In this document: positions 10,855 through 21,007 of the stretch, one piece after another
Position numbering within the stretch: position 1 is the first letter of the stretch
Layout of the letters: every line of letters begins with the position of its first letter
DNA from: Trichomonas vaginalis G3
Lineage: Eukaryota > Parabasalia > Trichomonadida > Trichomonadidae
Assembly (NCBI RefSeq): GCF_026262505.1
Contig: NC_067203.1
Span: forward strand, 27,662,288-27,726,287
Direction of reading: 5' to 3'
Length of the DNA stretch: 64,000 nucleotides
The notes under the pieces: generated by a model
What the model saw: only the letters and a program-made list of their open reading frames with translations
Told to the model about the DNA's origin: nothing
Database searches by the model: none
Program-made: the position numbers and the translations under genes

Positions 10855-11224
10855 ATGCATGAAGAAAACTTCAATTTCTCTCCACAATTAAGAGAAGTTT
10901 GGAGTTTTATTACTGAGAAAAATCCGCTTGAAGTTGTTCATGAGAATTTAAAAAATTGCAAACAATTTCTTTAATCGTTCGGACATCAAAATTGAAATAA
11001 AAATTGTTGCACCTTTTTCGACAGTAAATGATAATAAAAAAAGAATTTTCAGAGGTGTAAAAAATAAACTTCTCAAATAGAAGGACCATGCTAAATGGAA
11101 TGCGTCGCATACCCACCCAGTAAAAGTATTTGTGAAGCCATCCAGAGGAGTTAGGGCTTCTCCGTGCGTCATTGTTATGCCTCAAAACCAGAAACGAAGA
11201 GAGGAGACGAAATTTCCAAATTAA
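10855..11224 (+). pseudogene. Decayed protein-coding gene, unrecognised (unit 1)
   Basis: A 39-codon ATG frame (10855-10974) reads MHEENFNFSPQLREVW and ends in TAA. A one-base shift near 10970 moves the reading into a further coding-like stretch (about 10974-11092) reading NRSDIKIEIKIVAPFS. After a TAG this goes on in the same frame with KDHAKWNASHTHPVKVF to a TAA at 11224. The composition is protein-like and quite unlike the chance frames nearby. The overlapping minus-strand frames of 116 and 74 codons are probably shadows of it. The basic stretch and the DNA-binding look of the second half are suggestive only; I do not know the family. Nothing in the region suggests expression. Confidence 0.45.
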
Positions 11225-11587
11225 TTTTGGAATCCCGGCCCAAATCAAAAATTTAACCATATTTCCCAGTAGAGTGGAAGAAACTACTTATTATAAACAA
11301 TCTTTATTAAAGAATAAACACCCACATCTCTGTAAAATTCTTTTTTTATATTTACTGTCAGAAAAAGTGCAAACAATTTTTTTCTTTCAATTTTGATTTG
11401 CGAACGATTTTTTTTCTTGCGAAATAACGTACTAAAATACACTTTTTTAAAATTTTATCAATTTGTTATGGTATATCTTTATGATAATGAATAAAATGCT
11501 TATTTTTCATAAGTAAATACATAATTTATGCTGAAACACAAAAATAACACGAAAATTTCTCTACAAACATAGTATAAATTGAAGTTA
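11225..11587. other. Spacer downstream of GT61-B
   Basis: About 360 bp, AT-rich, with homopolymer T runs. Tail-to-tail spacer between the decayed plus-strand gene and the 3' end of minus-strand GT61-B. No gene seen. Equivalents: 27057-27420 and 42443-42806. Confidence 0.6.
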
Positions 11588-12834
11588 CTAAAATTCATGA
11601 GGTGGTGAATTCAAGTAACTTGGTTCATGAAAATGAACAACAACATCTTCCATTGTTGTCCAATGTCTTGCATTAACGGCATCAACTACTCTCTGTGTGT
11701 ATTTCACCATTGCAGGAACATCCACAGGATAAACGTCGGGGCCTTTATGTGGAGTTTTAGGATGGATAACTCCAATTAAGAAAAATCTTAAATTCGCGCA
11801 AAGCTGAAGATTTGGTTCATCTACCTGAGTAGTGAACATTAAACACATTCCACACTTTTCATGCATAAATATTGAGTTAAAATACCAACAGATCCGCAAG
11901 GAGCAACAAGAACTTTCAATGATTGCCAAAACTTAACAATTGTTTCTACAGAACTTGAGAATTGAGAATCAGCTATTTCCCATTTACAGCCTTCATCAAT
12001 CTTTGTACCACTACTTATGGCTTCATAAAGCTTATTAACATCATCGAAATTTCTTCCACTTCCCTTTGGTCTGTCATTGATCACAAACCTTGTAGGTTTG
12101 ATTTTATTAAAGTTGACTTTTGTTTTTATCAGCTTTCGTAGCCTGTCAAGGCCTCCTGCAGTGTAGCCGTGAGCATATTCTAAACTATTTATCAGCCAAA
12201 GGGAGTGAACATATATTTGTTGTGACAAATCTACAAACGTCACTTTATATCCTAAAAAGTTTAAGATTTCTTGAGTAATTTCTCGATACATCGGAGGGGA
12301 ATTAACCATGAAGCCTCTTGAAACCAAATCTTGTGGAACAAGCATCATTGCACAAAGGAAATCATGAATATTGTGGCCATACATATTAAAATACTGAATA
12401 TAATAAACTAATTCAAATAATTCTCCAGTTGTCTGCATCATTGTGTGACCGCCATGGTCCTGATAAGTTGTCTTAAAACTTCGCTTTTCATCTGAGATCT
12501 GACCTTTCGAAACAAAAACGTCTTTAAATAATGTAACATAAACCATACTATGAGTTATGTAATTGCTCGGAACTATTGCTCGTTCTGTATATGTTCGACC
12601 TGATATCAGGGCATAGTTAATCACTTTCGGATCATTTTGATAAAAAACCTTATCCATTTGAACATAGGGACATTGATACCACCATGTTTTATGGTTAATG
12701 TTTTCTTGTGTTTTCGGTCCTATTATTCTGACGCTGAAGCGAATTAAAGAATCTTCATATCTATAATTCGAAAAAATGGTCAAGAAGGAAGAAAAAGCAA
12801 TAAAGAAGTTTATAAATATTGCATTAGGTTGCAT
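11588..12834 (-). pseudogene. GT61-like glycosyltransferase B, frameshifted (unit 1)
   Basis: Same gene as the intact 414-aa copy of unit 2. A net two-base insertion around 11879-11890 (GTTAAAATACCAACAG here, GTTATAAATACCAG in unit 2) shifts the frame just before the catalytic-type CGSGIYNSIF segment. The N-terminal part therefore stays open for about 331 codons and the C-terminal part is in another frame. The change is a short local indel of the kind that sequencing error also makes, so the gene may be intact in the organism. Confidence 0.75.
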
Positions 12835-12969
12835 TGAAGAGCTTGCTTTGTCTGTTAATGATGTCTGGGATTCCGTAAGGAGTTCTGCTGCAAAAAAATG
12901 ATGAATGGATTAAACTCTGATAACACCCAATTTATATATAATCCATTGTGGTGGTCTTTTTAAAAAACG
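12835..12969 (-). promoter_or_regulatory. Upstream region of GT61-B (unit 1)
   Basis: 135 bp between the GT61-B ATG and the start of the diverged repeat. On the minus strand it contains ACATCATTAAC about 30 bases before the ATG, a possible trichomonad initiator (TCATTA). Also at 28666-28800 and 44051-44185. Confidence 0.4.
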
Positions 12970-14180
12970 AGTCCTTTTTTTCTGAGATTTCTGATCGCTT
13001 CCTTTCTGCTCGTCATGCCCGAAATGGAAGAAATGATTGATATAGCCGAACTTATTACTCTAATTGGCAATTATCTTGTATAATACAATTAGTTGCATTG
13101 TCAGTTATTCTCAAGCATTATCGAATTTAAATTCAGCATCGCTAATTTGCATTGTATTGCAACAGCACATGTGTGTTGAGATAACAATAATATTACACCA
13201 GCTAAAATCACACAATAAAAATCGAAATTTTGCATCTCGAAAAAACAACAACAGAATTCTTCGTAATCTTGGGTATTTACATACATTGTGATACATATTC
13301 GAATGACCTGAATGTATGGGAAGTTACTAAAATTTGAGGAATTTATTGCAATAAAATAAACAAAGGTCATCCTTATTATATAAATTTGTAAAGAATAGCG
13401 AAGACCTTTACAATGTATGCACAGTCCCGCATATTAACTTTGAATATTTCTGATTTCATTTTGAAACATTTTGACTAGAGTATTGATAACTCAAATTTCC
13501 GATATAGTTACTACATTAATGCTAATGTAGTAAGTTTCCATTCATCTATTTACTTGATGTTATTGAAATAAAATCAATTTTATTTAACTATCCTTAAATA
13601 ATATTTTTGTTGTGGAAACAATATATCTAACGATGGTTATGGTATCTGACTAACTCTGGAATGAATGTTTATCAAATATGATATCAAAATCAAAAAAATA
13701 AATGTGTTTAATGATTAAAAACTAGTTAAATTGAATGTTTGACTAATTGTCCAGTACTTTGATTATCCAAATTTTTTTCGAAATTGATTTTTTCAAGAGA
13801 AACATTTAAATTTTGAATTTCATTTTTGAATTTTCGAATTTTTTTTGGAGTCTTAAACTGATAAATTAAGCATAATTTGTAATGCCATCGCTTTATGTAC
13901 AACATATGGTGATGAAATGAAGGCGGATTTTAAAAACTTATTTTAAATCAAAAATATTTTCCTCATTATCATTAATTCTAAATTGATATATACAATACAC
14001 AGATAAGGCGTGAACTAAATTAGAAATATACTTGAATAAGAAGAGTAAAAGTCAAGTTTTTATTCATTTTATAATTGATTTAAACAAAAAATTACTTCAT
14101 TTTAATATTCTAGTCGCTAGATGAGATTTTGCTCGTATTTGTTTACAGAGCCATATCATTTCTTGCAATTGAATTTGTTA
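12970..14180 (+). repeat. Diverged 1.2-kb duplicate, copy b (unit 1)
   Basis: Partner of 5245-6455. It lies directly upstream of minus-strand GT61-B, so it may include the promoter region of that gene. It contains ACTACATTA/TAATGTAGT (9-bp stem, about 13510-13531), which is poorly paired in copy a. Also at 28801-30015 and 44186-44853 (cut by the gap). Confidence 0.85.
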
Positions 14181-14215
14181 TGGAAAGAGGTATGAAAAAG
14201 TTTTTCGTAGAGAAT

Positions 14216-14248
14216 ACAATATCTCATATAACAAACGTGAGATATTGT
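14216..14248. repeat. Small hairpin near the right end of the unit
   Basis: ACAATATCTCA pairs with TGAGATATTGT over 11 bp. It lies about 120 bp before the 121-bp repeats. Also near 30047-30080. Confidence 0.75.
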
Positions 14249-14370
14249 TGTAAAAATCCGTAATTTAGTCAATCCAACATACTTTACAATATGAAAATTG
14301 AATTCGATATTGAGATTGGGACAAAGTTGCAATTCGGCACTTTTTGTAAAAAAATGGGGTCATACTCATA

Positions 14371-14926
14371 ATGAATAGAGACTTATAGCCAAGTCTTGAT
14401 ATCATGCAGGGAGAATATACATTGATAAGCAATTATATTTTATAGTAGTAGTATTCGGAAATTCTTACAATTTACAATACAATTTTCAAAAATGGATAAA
14501 GACTAATAGCCAAGTCTTGATATCATGCAGGGAGAATATACATTGATAAGCAATTATATTTTATAGTAGTAGTATTCGGAAATTCTTACAATTTACAATA
14601 CAATTTTCAAAAATGGATAAAGACTAATAGCCAAGTCTTGATATCATGCAGGGAGAATATACATTGATAAGCAATTATATTTTATAGTAGTAGTATTCGG
14701 AAATTCTTACAATTTACAATACAATTTTCAAAAATGGATAAAGACTAATAGCCAAGTCTTGATATCATGCAGGGAGAATATACATTGATAAGCAATTATA
14801 TTTTATAGTAGTAGTATTCGGAAATTCTTACAATTTACAATACAATTTTCAAAAATGGATAAAGACTAATAGCCAAGTCTTGATATCATGCAGGGAGAAT
14901 ATACATTGATAAGCAATTATATTTTA
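14371..14926 (+). repeat. 121-bp direct repeats, left of hairpin block (end of unit 1)
   Basis: A partial unit (from about 14371) followed by four full 121-bp units (14443-14926) that look identical to one another. The corresponding place at the end of unit 2 has one full unit, so this is a variable-number repeat. Confidence 0.96.
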
Positions 14927-15416
14927 TAGTGTTGTAAACGAAAACGATAAAAACGGTTTGACAAAAAGTGACACTTTGCATGGCAAAAAATAGAGCCTTA
15001 CTTTTGAGATACTTGAGATTGAAACTGAATCTTATGAAGCGGTGATCTTGAATCACTAAATCATAAGGTTCAGTTTCATATAAAATTTGTTATTCTTTTG
15101 GAATTATTTCTTATAAGATTTTACATCTTTTAGCGGGGAATGTTTGTTATCATGTATATATTATAAATATTTACACGATAACGAACATTCCTCACTAAAT
15201 TACTGAGAAACTTTGAGGAAATGTCGAACAATTTCCTCAAAGTTTCTCAGATTTATATAGATAACTAGAGTCCCCTAGGCACTGATTCTGGTTCAGCACC
15301 TAGGAGGCTCTGGTTATCTAACGAACTGATAAAATGTTTTTAAATTTTGTGAATATTGCTACCTGTGAAGCACTGACTTCAAATCAGTACCTCACAGGTA
15401 GCAATTACATTGAAAG

Positions 15417-15468
15417 ATGGGAGAAACTTTGTCCGAATGTTAAACTATTCGGACAAAGTTTCTCCCAT
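15417..15468. repeat. Hairpin H6, 22-bp perfect stem
   Basis: Arms starting ATGGGAGAAACTTTG pair perfectly over 22 bp around an 8-base loop (GTTAAACT). The arm sequence is repeated exactly in H10, 200 bp further on, although H7, H8 and H9 between them differ. Confidence 0.95.
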
Positions 15469-15538
15469 TTGTAGTGGAGATGGAAGGCTTTGAGGTATAT
15501 TGTATTAATATATACCCCAAAGCCTTCCATCTCCACTT

Positions 15539-15596
15539 GAAAGTGTCCAAACTTTGGGTTAATAGTTTGCAATTAACCCAAAGTTTGGACACTTTC
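15539..15596. repeat. Hairpin H8, 25-bp perfect stem
   Basis: Arms starting GAAAGTGTCCAAACTTTGGG pair perfectly over 25 bp around an 8-base loop. The hairpin starts 1 base after H7 ends and ends 1 base before H9 begins. In unit 3 it is present at about 31006-31063. Confidence 0.95.
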
Positions 15597-15663
15597 TAGA
15601 AGGAATTGGATGGTAAGAGATATACATTCATATGGTATATCTCTTACCCTCCAATTTCTTCTT

Positions 15664-15721
15664 AAAATGGGAGAAACTTTGTCCGAATGTTAAACTATTC
15701 GGACAAAGTTTCTCCCATTTT
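15664..15721. repeat. Hairpin H10, 25-bp perfect stem, duplicate of H6
   Basis: Same arm and loop as H6, extended by a further three A-T pairs at the base. Copies of H6 and H10 also exist in unit 3, where each carries a single-base indel in one arm. Confidence 0.95.
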
Positions 15722-15896
15722 GCGAAGGAATTGGAGGCTATGAGATACTGATGAAATGTCAGTAACTCATGGCCTCCAATTCCTTCCTAAAACTCATAAA
15801 AGTGGACCTTACATGCATTTAAAATTTGACATGTAAAGTCCGCTTTTTGTGAGCGGGGATTTGACTCCGTCAAATCCCCTTTTTCGTTAACGAGAA

Positions 15897-16330
15897 TAGT
15901 AGTAGTATTCAGAAATTCTTATAATTTACAATACAATTTTCAAAAATGGATAAAGACTAATAGCCAAGTCTTGATATCATGCAGGGAGAATATACATTGA
16001 TAAGCAATTATATTTTATAGTAGTAGTATTCAGAAATTCTTACAATTTACAATACAATTTTCAAAAATGGATAAAGACTAATAGCCAAGTCTTGATATCA
16101 TGCAGGGAGAATATACATTGATAAGCAATTATATTTTATAGTAGTAGTATTCGGAAATTCTTACAATTTACAATACAATTTTCAAAAATGGATAAAGACT
16201 AATAGCCAAGTCTTGATATCATGCAGGGAGAATATACATTGACAATTATAATAGTAGTAGTATTCGAAATTCTTACAATACAAATTCAAAGGATAAAGAC
16301 TAATAGCCAAGTCTTGATATCATGCAGAGA
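15897..16330 (+). repeat. 121-bp direct repeats, right of hairpin block (unit 2)
   Basis: Three units starting at 15897, 16018 and 16139. They are followed by a shortened, deletion-rich further unit up to about 16330 that the other two copies lack. The shortened unit keeps the core around GCCAAGTCTTGATATCATGC. Confidence 0.93.
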
Positions 16331-16524
16331 TATACAAATTTTATCATAAGGAAATACATTTATCAATTTTCATGTGAAAATTACATAAATTTGTTCTCCA
16401 ATAAATAGCAATAATACTTTGAATGTTATATTAAGTAATATAGCTTCAGGTAAATAAGCTTACACTTCAAAAATATACTGTTTATTCATTAATTTTAAAA
16501 AAAGTCCAAATTATCTAATCTTGC

Positions 16525-17993
16525 TTACTCTTCCTTTAAACTTCTTTGTGCCAAATTTAATATTGCCTTCAAAGATGGAATAAGGACATTAGGTTCAATC
16601 CTTCGGCTTTCGACAATTTCCAAAATGTGTTGAATTAATTTCAAACATTCATCGTGTTTTGAAGCTCTTTGCTCAACAATCTGATTACCTGCCCTTGTAA
16701 GAATTCTTACTGCTCTTTCTTCATTCAAAACATTAGCGACTTGAACCTTAATAATCGCATTTGGAATCACAACAGTGATGAGAGTTATGACGATGTCATC
16801 AATGCGCTCATTTTTCTTACCCAAGAAAAATGTTTGCTTTAATTGATGAAAGTGTGATTCCGCAATGTTATTCGTGGAATCACCTTCTCCACGATATAAC
16901 ATCATCCAATGTTCTTTGGTTCTTCTCCATTGTTTATCGAAATACTTCAAAGCGCGCGGTTCTTCTTCTTCTAACATTGTTGTCAAGAACTCATATGTTT
17001 CATCAGACTCTTCAGCCAGCTTTTCTGCATTCGTTGCATCTGCACGTAATGTCAAAAAGTCCATTGCTAAATAGAAGTTCTCAAAATTCTGTGGATTGTC
17101 AAAATAGCTTCCAACTTTTGCACATGCGCGTAAAACATGCACAGCGCACCAACTGAGCTGCGCAAGAGGAAATCCATCCTCAATTGCGCGAGCAATGTTT
17201 AGCGCACAGTCAGCGCTCCAATGCTGTGGATCCAGGTGCGCAAACTCACAGAATTTCACCAAACATTCTTGAATTTTTTCAGATGTCTGAGGGTTCACTA
17301 AAAAATAGCAAAAGGGGAAAATTGTGTTTTGACTTGTTTTCATTGTTACTGCAAACAATTGGATCTTTCCTTTAATTAAAGAATGAGTGGAATCGACGTG
17401 GAGAGGGTTATCAATGCTATGCACCAATTCTTTTGCAGCAAAAGGTGCATATATGATTGTAAACTCGGAAAAATCTCTATTGTAATCAAATTGAACGAGA
17501 TCATCTGGGCACTCTTCCTGTAAATTATTCAAAAATGCTTCCAAAGAAGTGTAAAGATCGTTTGATAATTTTGTGCAATAATCTAATCAAGGCGATAAAA
17601 TTTGTGCTTTAAAGCATCAGTAGACTGCGCGAAAAGTTTCATCGTTTCTTTGTTATTCGTATCAATTCCGAACTTATCAAAAAATGCTTTTTGAGCAAGA
17701 AATTGCTTTCCACCGTTTTTAATATAAAGTTCGATCCATTTTTGATAAAATTTACTCGCGTAATGTGAACCCATTTCAACTCCTATATGATGGCAATGTT
17801 CTTCATTAACTTTGCTTATAGTAAACACTCCATTTTGTTCTTCAACCCTAAATTTTGCCTTGCATAGGGGATACGAACATGAATAAGTGACATATTGCTT
17901 TGGAGATCCCGTTCTTCTTCTGTATGGGACACCGCCCTTGACTTCCTGTTTAATACCAAAAGCAATAAGCTCCTCTAAGTCCACCGAAATCAT
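16525..17993 (-). pseudogene. MULE-type transposase, stop plus 1-bp deletion (unit 2)
   Basis: Same gene as in unit 1, with ATG at 17993. It carries the same TAG between the zinc-finger and DDE parts, and in addition lacks one base close by (about 17571), so the DDE part is no longer in the frame of the zinc-finger part. The DDE core residues and C-x2-H are unchanged. The upstream initiator-like TTCATTTTT is kept. Confidence 0.85.
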
Positions 17994-18275
17994 AAAAATG
18001 AAATGATTTTGAAAAGAGTTAACAAAATTCAAATCACATCAAAAACAAAAACACATAAAAATATTTTATTATACTCATTCGAAATTAAAAATAATAAAAT
18101 TTATATATATTAATTTCATTAAATCAAGGTTAAAAATCTCACCGGAAAAATAACCTCAGTGTGATAAATTTATCACCGGAAAAATTTACAATAAGGTTAA
18201 TACCGAAAATATCGAAAAATCAACATTTAAGGTTAATTTAAGAGTATGCACTTTTGTCACCTACTCCCTTTTTAA

Positions 18276-19694
18276 ATGAATCTTATTATTAACTCGAGCT
18301 ATTTCAAAGAGAATCGGCATAATAGCTTAAGCAGATTATACTACGGTGCAGTAAAGAATTTTTGCATTATTTATTTAATATTTGCCTTCATATTTGTGGA
18401 TTATCTATTAGAACAAAATCTAAATCTAACAATTATGTTTCAATTGGAGCAGGAACAATTTATCGATGCTTTCAGTAATATTAACTTCACACAAAACGAT
18501 GCGGGCGTTCATGAACTTCAAATCCATCCTGGAATAAAGGTTCTTCATAATTTTTCTGCAATAAGAACAGAAGAAACATTCTTTAGTGCTGGCCACAAAA
18601 TCTTTGTTACAGTATTCGATAGTGGATTCATGAAGGAGTATTTCCTTTATCTCCCACCATTTGACAGTTACATTCCGAAAGGTCTAACTCCGAAACAGAC
18701 AGACCTTTTCTGGAAACAAGAGGAAAATCATATACATTACTCAGATTTCCATATTCCGCATATTGATGTTGTATGGACTGTTAAAAATGGAATTTCATCA
18801 CTTTCTAATGCTCATTCTTGTCGCAAAAGCAACTCTTCTCATCATCTAAACTTCTGCAAATGGCCTACGACCGTTAATAATCCAGAAATCAAAGGAACGG
18901 CCTTAGTTGTCGGCAGCCATCAGATAAACTACTTCCAACACTTTTTTGATAACGGGTTACCGCATTACGCCGCTGGCTCTCTCGCCACAGGTATTTCTCC
19001 CCAAATGATAACTGTTGTTTCTACAGCCTGCAATCCAGTAACGATAGAAACTCTAGAAAAACTCGGCTACAAGTCGCGCCAGAACTGTCAAAGCGATGGA
19101 AAGCAAGTTAGTGCCGAGTTACTTATCATGTGCACTGCAACTCGAGTTGTCCATCATTATTTCTTCGACTGGTACCAGGAGCTAATGAGGATACCGATAG
19201 CTGAACGTTCTAAAGTCATTTTACTGCCAAGAGGCAAAGGGAGTGGCGGAAGAGGTAGTAGAATCATTCAAAATCTCCATGACATTGTCCCTCATCTCAG
19301 TAAAATCTTCGGATCCGAAAACGTCATCATTCACGATCAAAATTCTCCAGAAAAGACACTTTCAGCACTAATCAATAAATTCAGTACCGCGAGATACATA
19401 ATTGGGCCTCATGGAGGAGCTTTTTATAACCAATTCTTTTCTGGAACAAATACAACAATTGTGGAAATGCTTCCTGTCAAAGAGAACGGATATTACCCAG
19501 AACAAACTGGTCCAAGATCGATGTCATTTGCACACTTGGCTATGTACACGAACACAGAATGCTTACACCAAGATTTTTACAGATACTATACAATAAGTGA
19601 TCAGATCAACTATAATATTAATATAACCGATTTCATGAATTGGTTTAAATTTAATTTTAGAAATGATACTTTTGTTGTTAATGCTTCTTCATAA
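18276..19694 (+). CDS. GT61-family glycosyltransferase A (unit 2)
   Basis: Same 472-aa protein as in unit 1; the translated sequences are identical as far as I can see. It lies divergently from the MULE relic, 283 bp from its ATG, and 7.7 kb from the opposing GT61-B. Conservation of the open frame across all three copies, while short indels break GT61-B in two of them, suggests either selection or chance placement of errors. Confidence 0.9.
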   Translation: MNLIINSSYFKENRHNSLSRLYYGAVKNFCIIYLIFAFIFVDYLLEQNLNLTIMFQLEQEQFIDAFSNINFTQNDAGVHELQIHPGIKVLHNFSAIRTEETFFSAGHKIFVTVFDSGFMKEYFLYLPPFDSYIPKGLTPKQTDLFWKQEENHIHYSDFHIPHIDVVWTVKNGISSLSNAHSCRKSNSSHHLNFCKWPTTVNNPEIKGTALVVGSHQINYFQHFFDNGLPHYAAGSLATGISPQMITVVSTACNPVTIETLEKLGYKSRQNCQSDGKQVSAELLIMCTATRVVHHYFFDWYQELMRIPIAERSKVILLPRGKGSGGRGSRIIQNLHDIVPHLSKIFGSENVIIHDQNSPEKTLSALINKFSTARYIIGPHGGAFYNQFFSGTNTTIVEMLPVKENGYYPEQTGPRSMSFAHLAMYTNTECLHQDFYRYYTISDQINYNINITDFMNWFKFNFRNDTFVVNASS

Positions 19695-20737
19695 TTTAAG
19701 ACTTTGTTTGTATAAAGAGGTAGGGCAACGATAGGTCAAAAAGGCTTCTCTGATAGATTTCCTTGCCTTTTGGATATGCTATAATATATAGCCTAGCATG
19801 ATAGGATATGATGTCAAAAGTTAGAACATAACTTAGGATCTTGAGAAAAATGAAAAACAAAAATTACATAAAAAAAAAAAATTTTATCTAATTTGTTTTT
19901 TTGGACCGAATAAGTAATTTTATTGAATTTCAATACGACACATAGATTTTATTATTAGTAATAAATATAATGGTTTACTATTAACAAGGAACCTAAACTA
20001 ATGAAAATTTGATTTCAAATATTGTATATGATTATCATAGATTACCAAAATATATTGCTATTTATGAGGATATAATATTGATTATTAGTAAATCGTATAA
20101 ATTTAATAAATATACCATGAATATTGAATGAATTTCTTGATTCATAGGGGTAAAACGCGCTTTTATATGATTTAGACAGAGAATTTATGAGATATAAATA
20201 ACACAATAAAGGTTTATATTGAATATTTTCTAAAAATAAATCGAAATTATAAAAAACAATACATTTATTCATTGAAACTACTTGGACAAATATGAAACAA
20301 GCATTCAGGCAATTCTTTTGAGACTTCAACGCATCTGATAATTTTTATATAACTTCACCTCTTATGCTTAGAGTGGAGGTATTGAGATCGTAGAAGTATA
20401 GATGAGCTCACATTCAGATATGATGTGTGAACTTCTGTTTTCACTGCAATTTTGAATCAGAATAAACTCAAAACAAGAATAAAATGATATACTCACTCTC
20501 TAAATGTGTTCGAGATTTAAAGTTGTATGAATAAAACGATTCATCTTTCGAAGCCTCCCATTTAATGAGAGACTTCGAAAGATGAATGTATTCATGTAGA
20601 TGAAATACTATATATGACCATGTGTGATACTAAAGATATCAAAATGTTCATTTTTAAGTGCAATAGAAGGGTTATCTCTCGTAAAATCTCAATTTAAGGA
20701 AGATTTAGAAAGAACTCCTTTCCTAAGTAGATAGTGT

Positions 20738-21007
20738 GTGGTTTCTGTCTTTTGGTTGATCAGGAACTATGAAATTAAGTCGGACAGAAAGAAGTTCTTT
20801 CCAAAACAGACTCCAAATGAGTTGTTCGAAAAGAACTTCCTTCTGTATATGGATAATTGTAGTTACCGCACTGAAGTATGTAATTGTGATGATGGAGTTC
20901 TCGATAAATCTAAAATCGGATTAAGATTAATTGAAAACTCAAGTAATTCTTTGAAATCTTGTGTTGTCTGGCACTATAATAACCAAAGAATGAGAATATT
21001 ATGTTGA
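20738..21007 (+). pseudogene. Possible gene remnant, 89 codons (unit 2)
   Basis: Same frame as at 4905-5174 in unit 1, with the same cysteine-rich NCSYRTEVCNCDD stretch and no ATG near its start. Confidence 0.3.

Larger units (their letters stand above)
1..14926. repeat. Macro-tandem repeat unit 1 (5' end outside window)
   Basis: First of three head-to-tail units, recognised by matching genes and spacers at constant offsets: GT61-A starts at 2442, 18276 and 33660. It begins inside the eleventh hairpin of the hairpin block, so most of that block lies outside the window. It holds the tail of the hairpin block, 121-bp repeats, the MULE relic, GT61-A, a long non-coding stretch with gene remnants, GT61-B (frameshifted here), and four full 121-bp repeats at its right end. 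By eye it is very close to units 2 and 3. The differences seen are few and mostly one- or two-base indels. Confidence 0.95.
14927..15896. repeat. Hairpin block: 13 consecutive inverted repeats (unit 2 copy)
   Basis: Thirteen inverted repeats lie in a row: H1 15021-15077, H2 15137-15191, H3 15203-15250, H4 15259-15319, H5 15355-15405, H6 15417-15468, H7 15473-15537, H8 15539-15596, H9 15598-15662, H10 15664-15721, H11 15724-15786, H12 15798-15847 and H13 15855-15879. Stems are about 11-29 bp and loops mostly 3-14 bases. H3 (20 bp), H6 (22 bp), H8 (25 bp) and H10 (25 bp) are perfect. H6 to H11 are separated by only 1-4 bases. H1, H2, H4, H9, H11 and H12 contain mismatches; six of these would be G-U pairs in a plus-strand RNA and four would be A-C. 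H13 is followed by TTTTT and the palindrome CGTTAACG. No reading frame is present. A polycistronic hairpin-RNA locus, a cruciform-forming site or a fold-back element are all possible; I do not recognise a known family. Confidence 0.93.

Noticed and set aside
10910-11396. Minus-strand frames of 116 and 74 codons and a plus-strand frame of 74 codons
   Set aside because: They overlap each other and the plus-strand decayed gene at 10855-11224, whose composition is more protein-like; none has a domain.
14927-15896. Hairpin block read as a CRISPR array or integron attC array
   Set aside because: The repeats are not identical direct repeats with unique spacers, no cas or integrase gene is near, and the genome is eukaryotic. 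The hairpins lack attC core sites.
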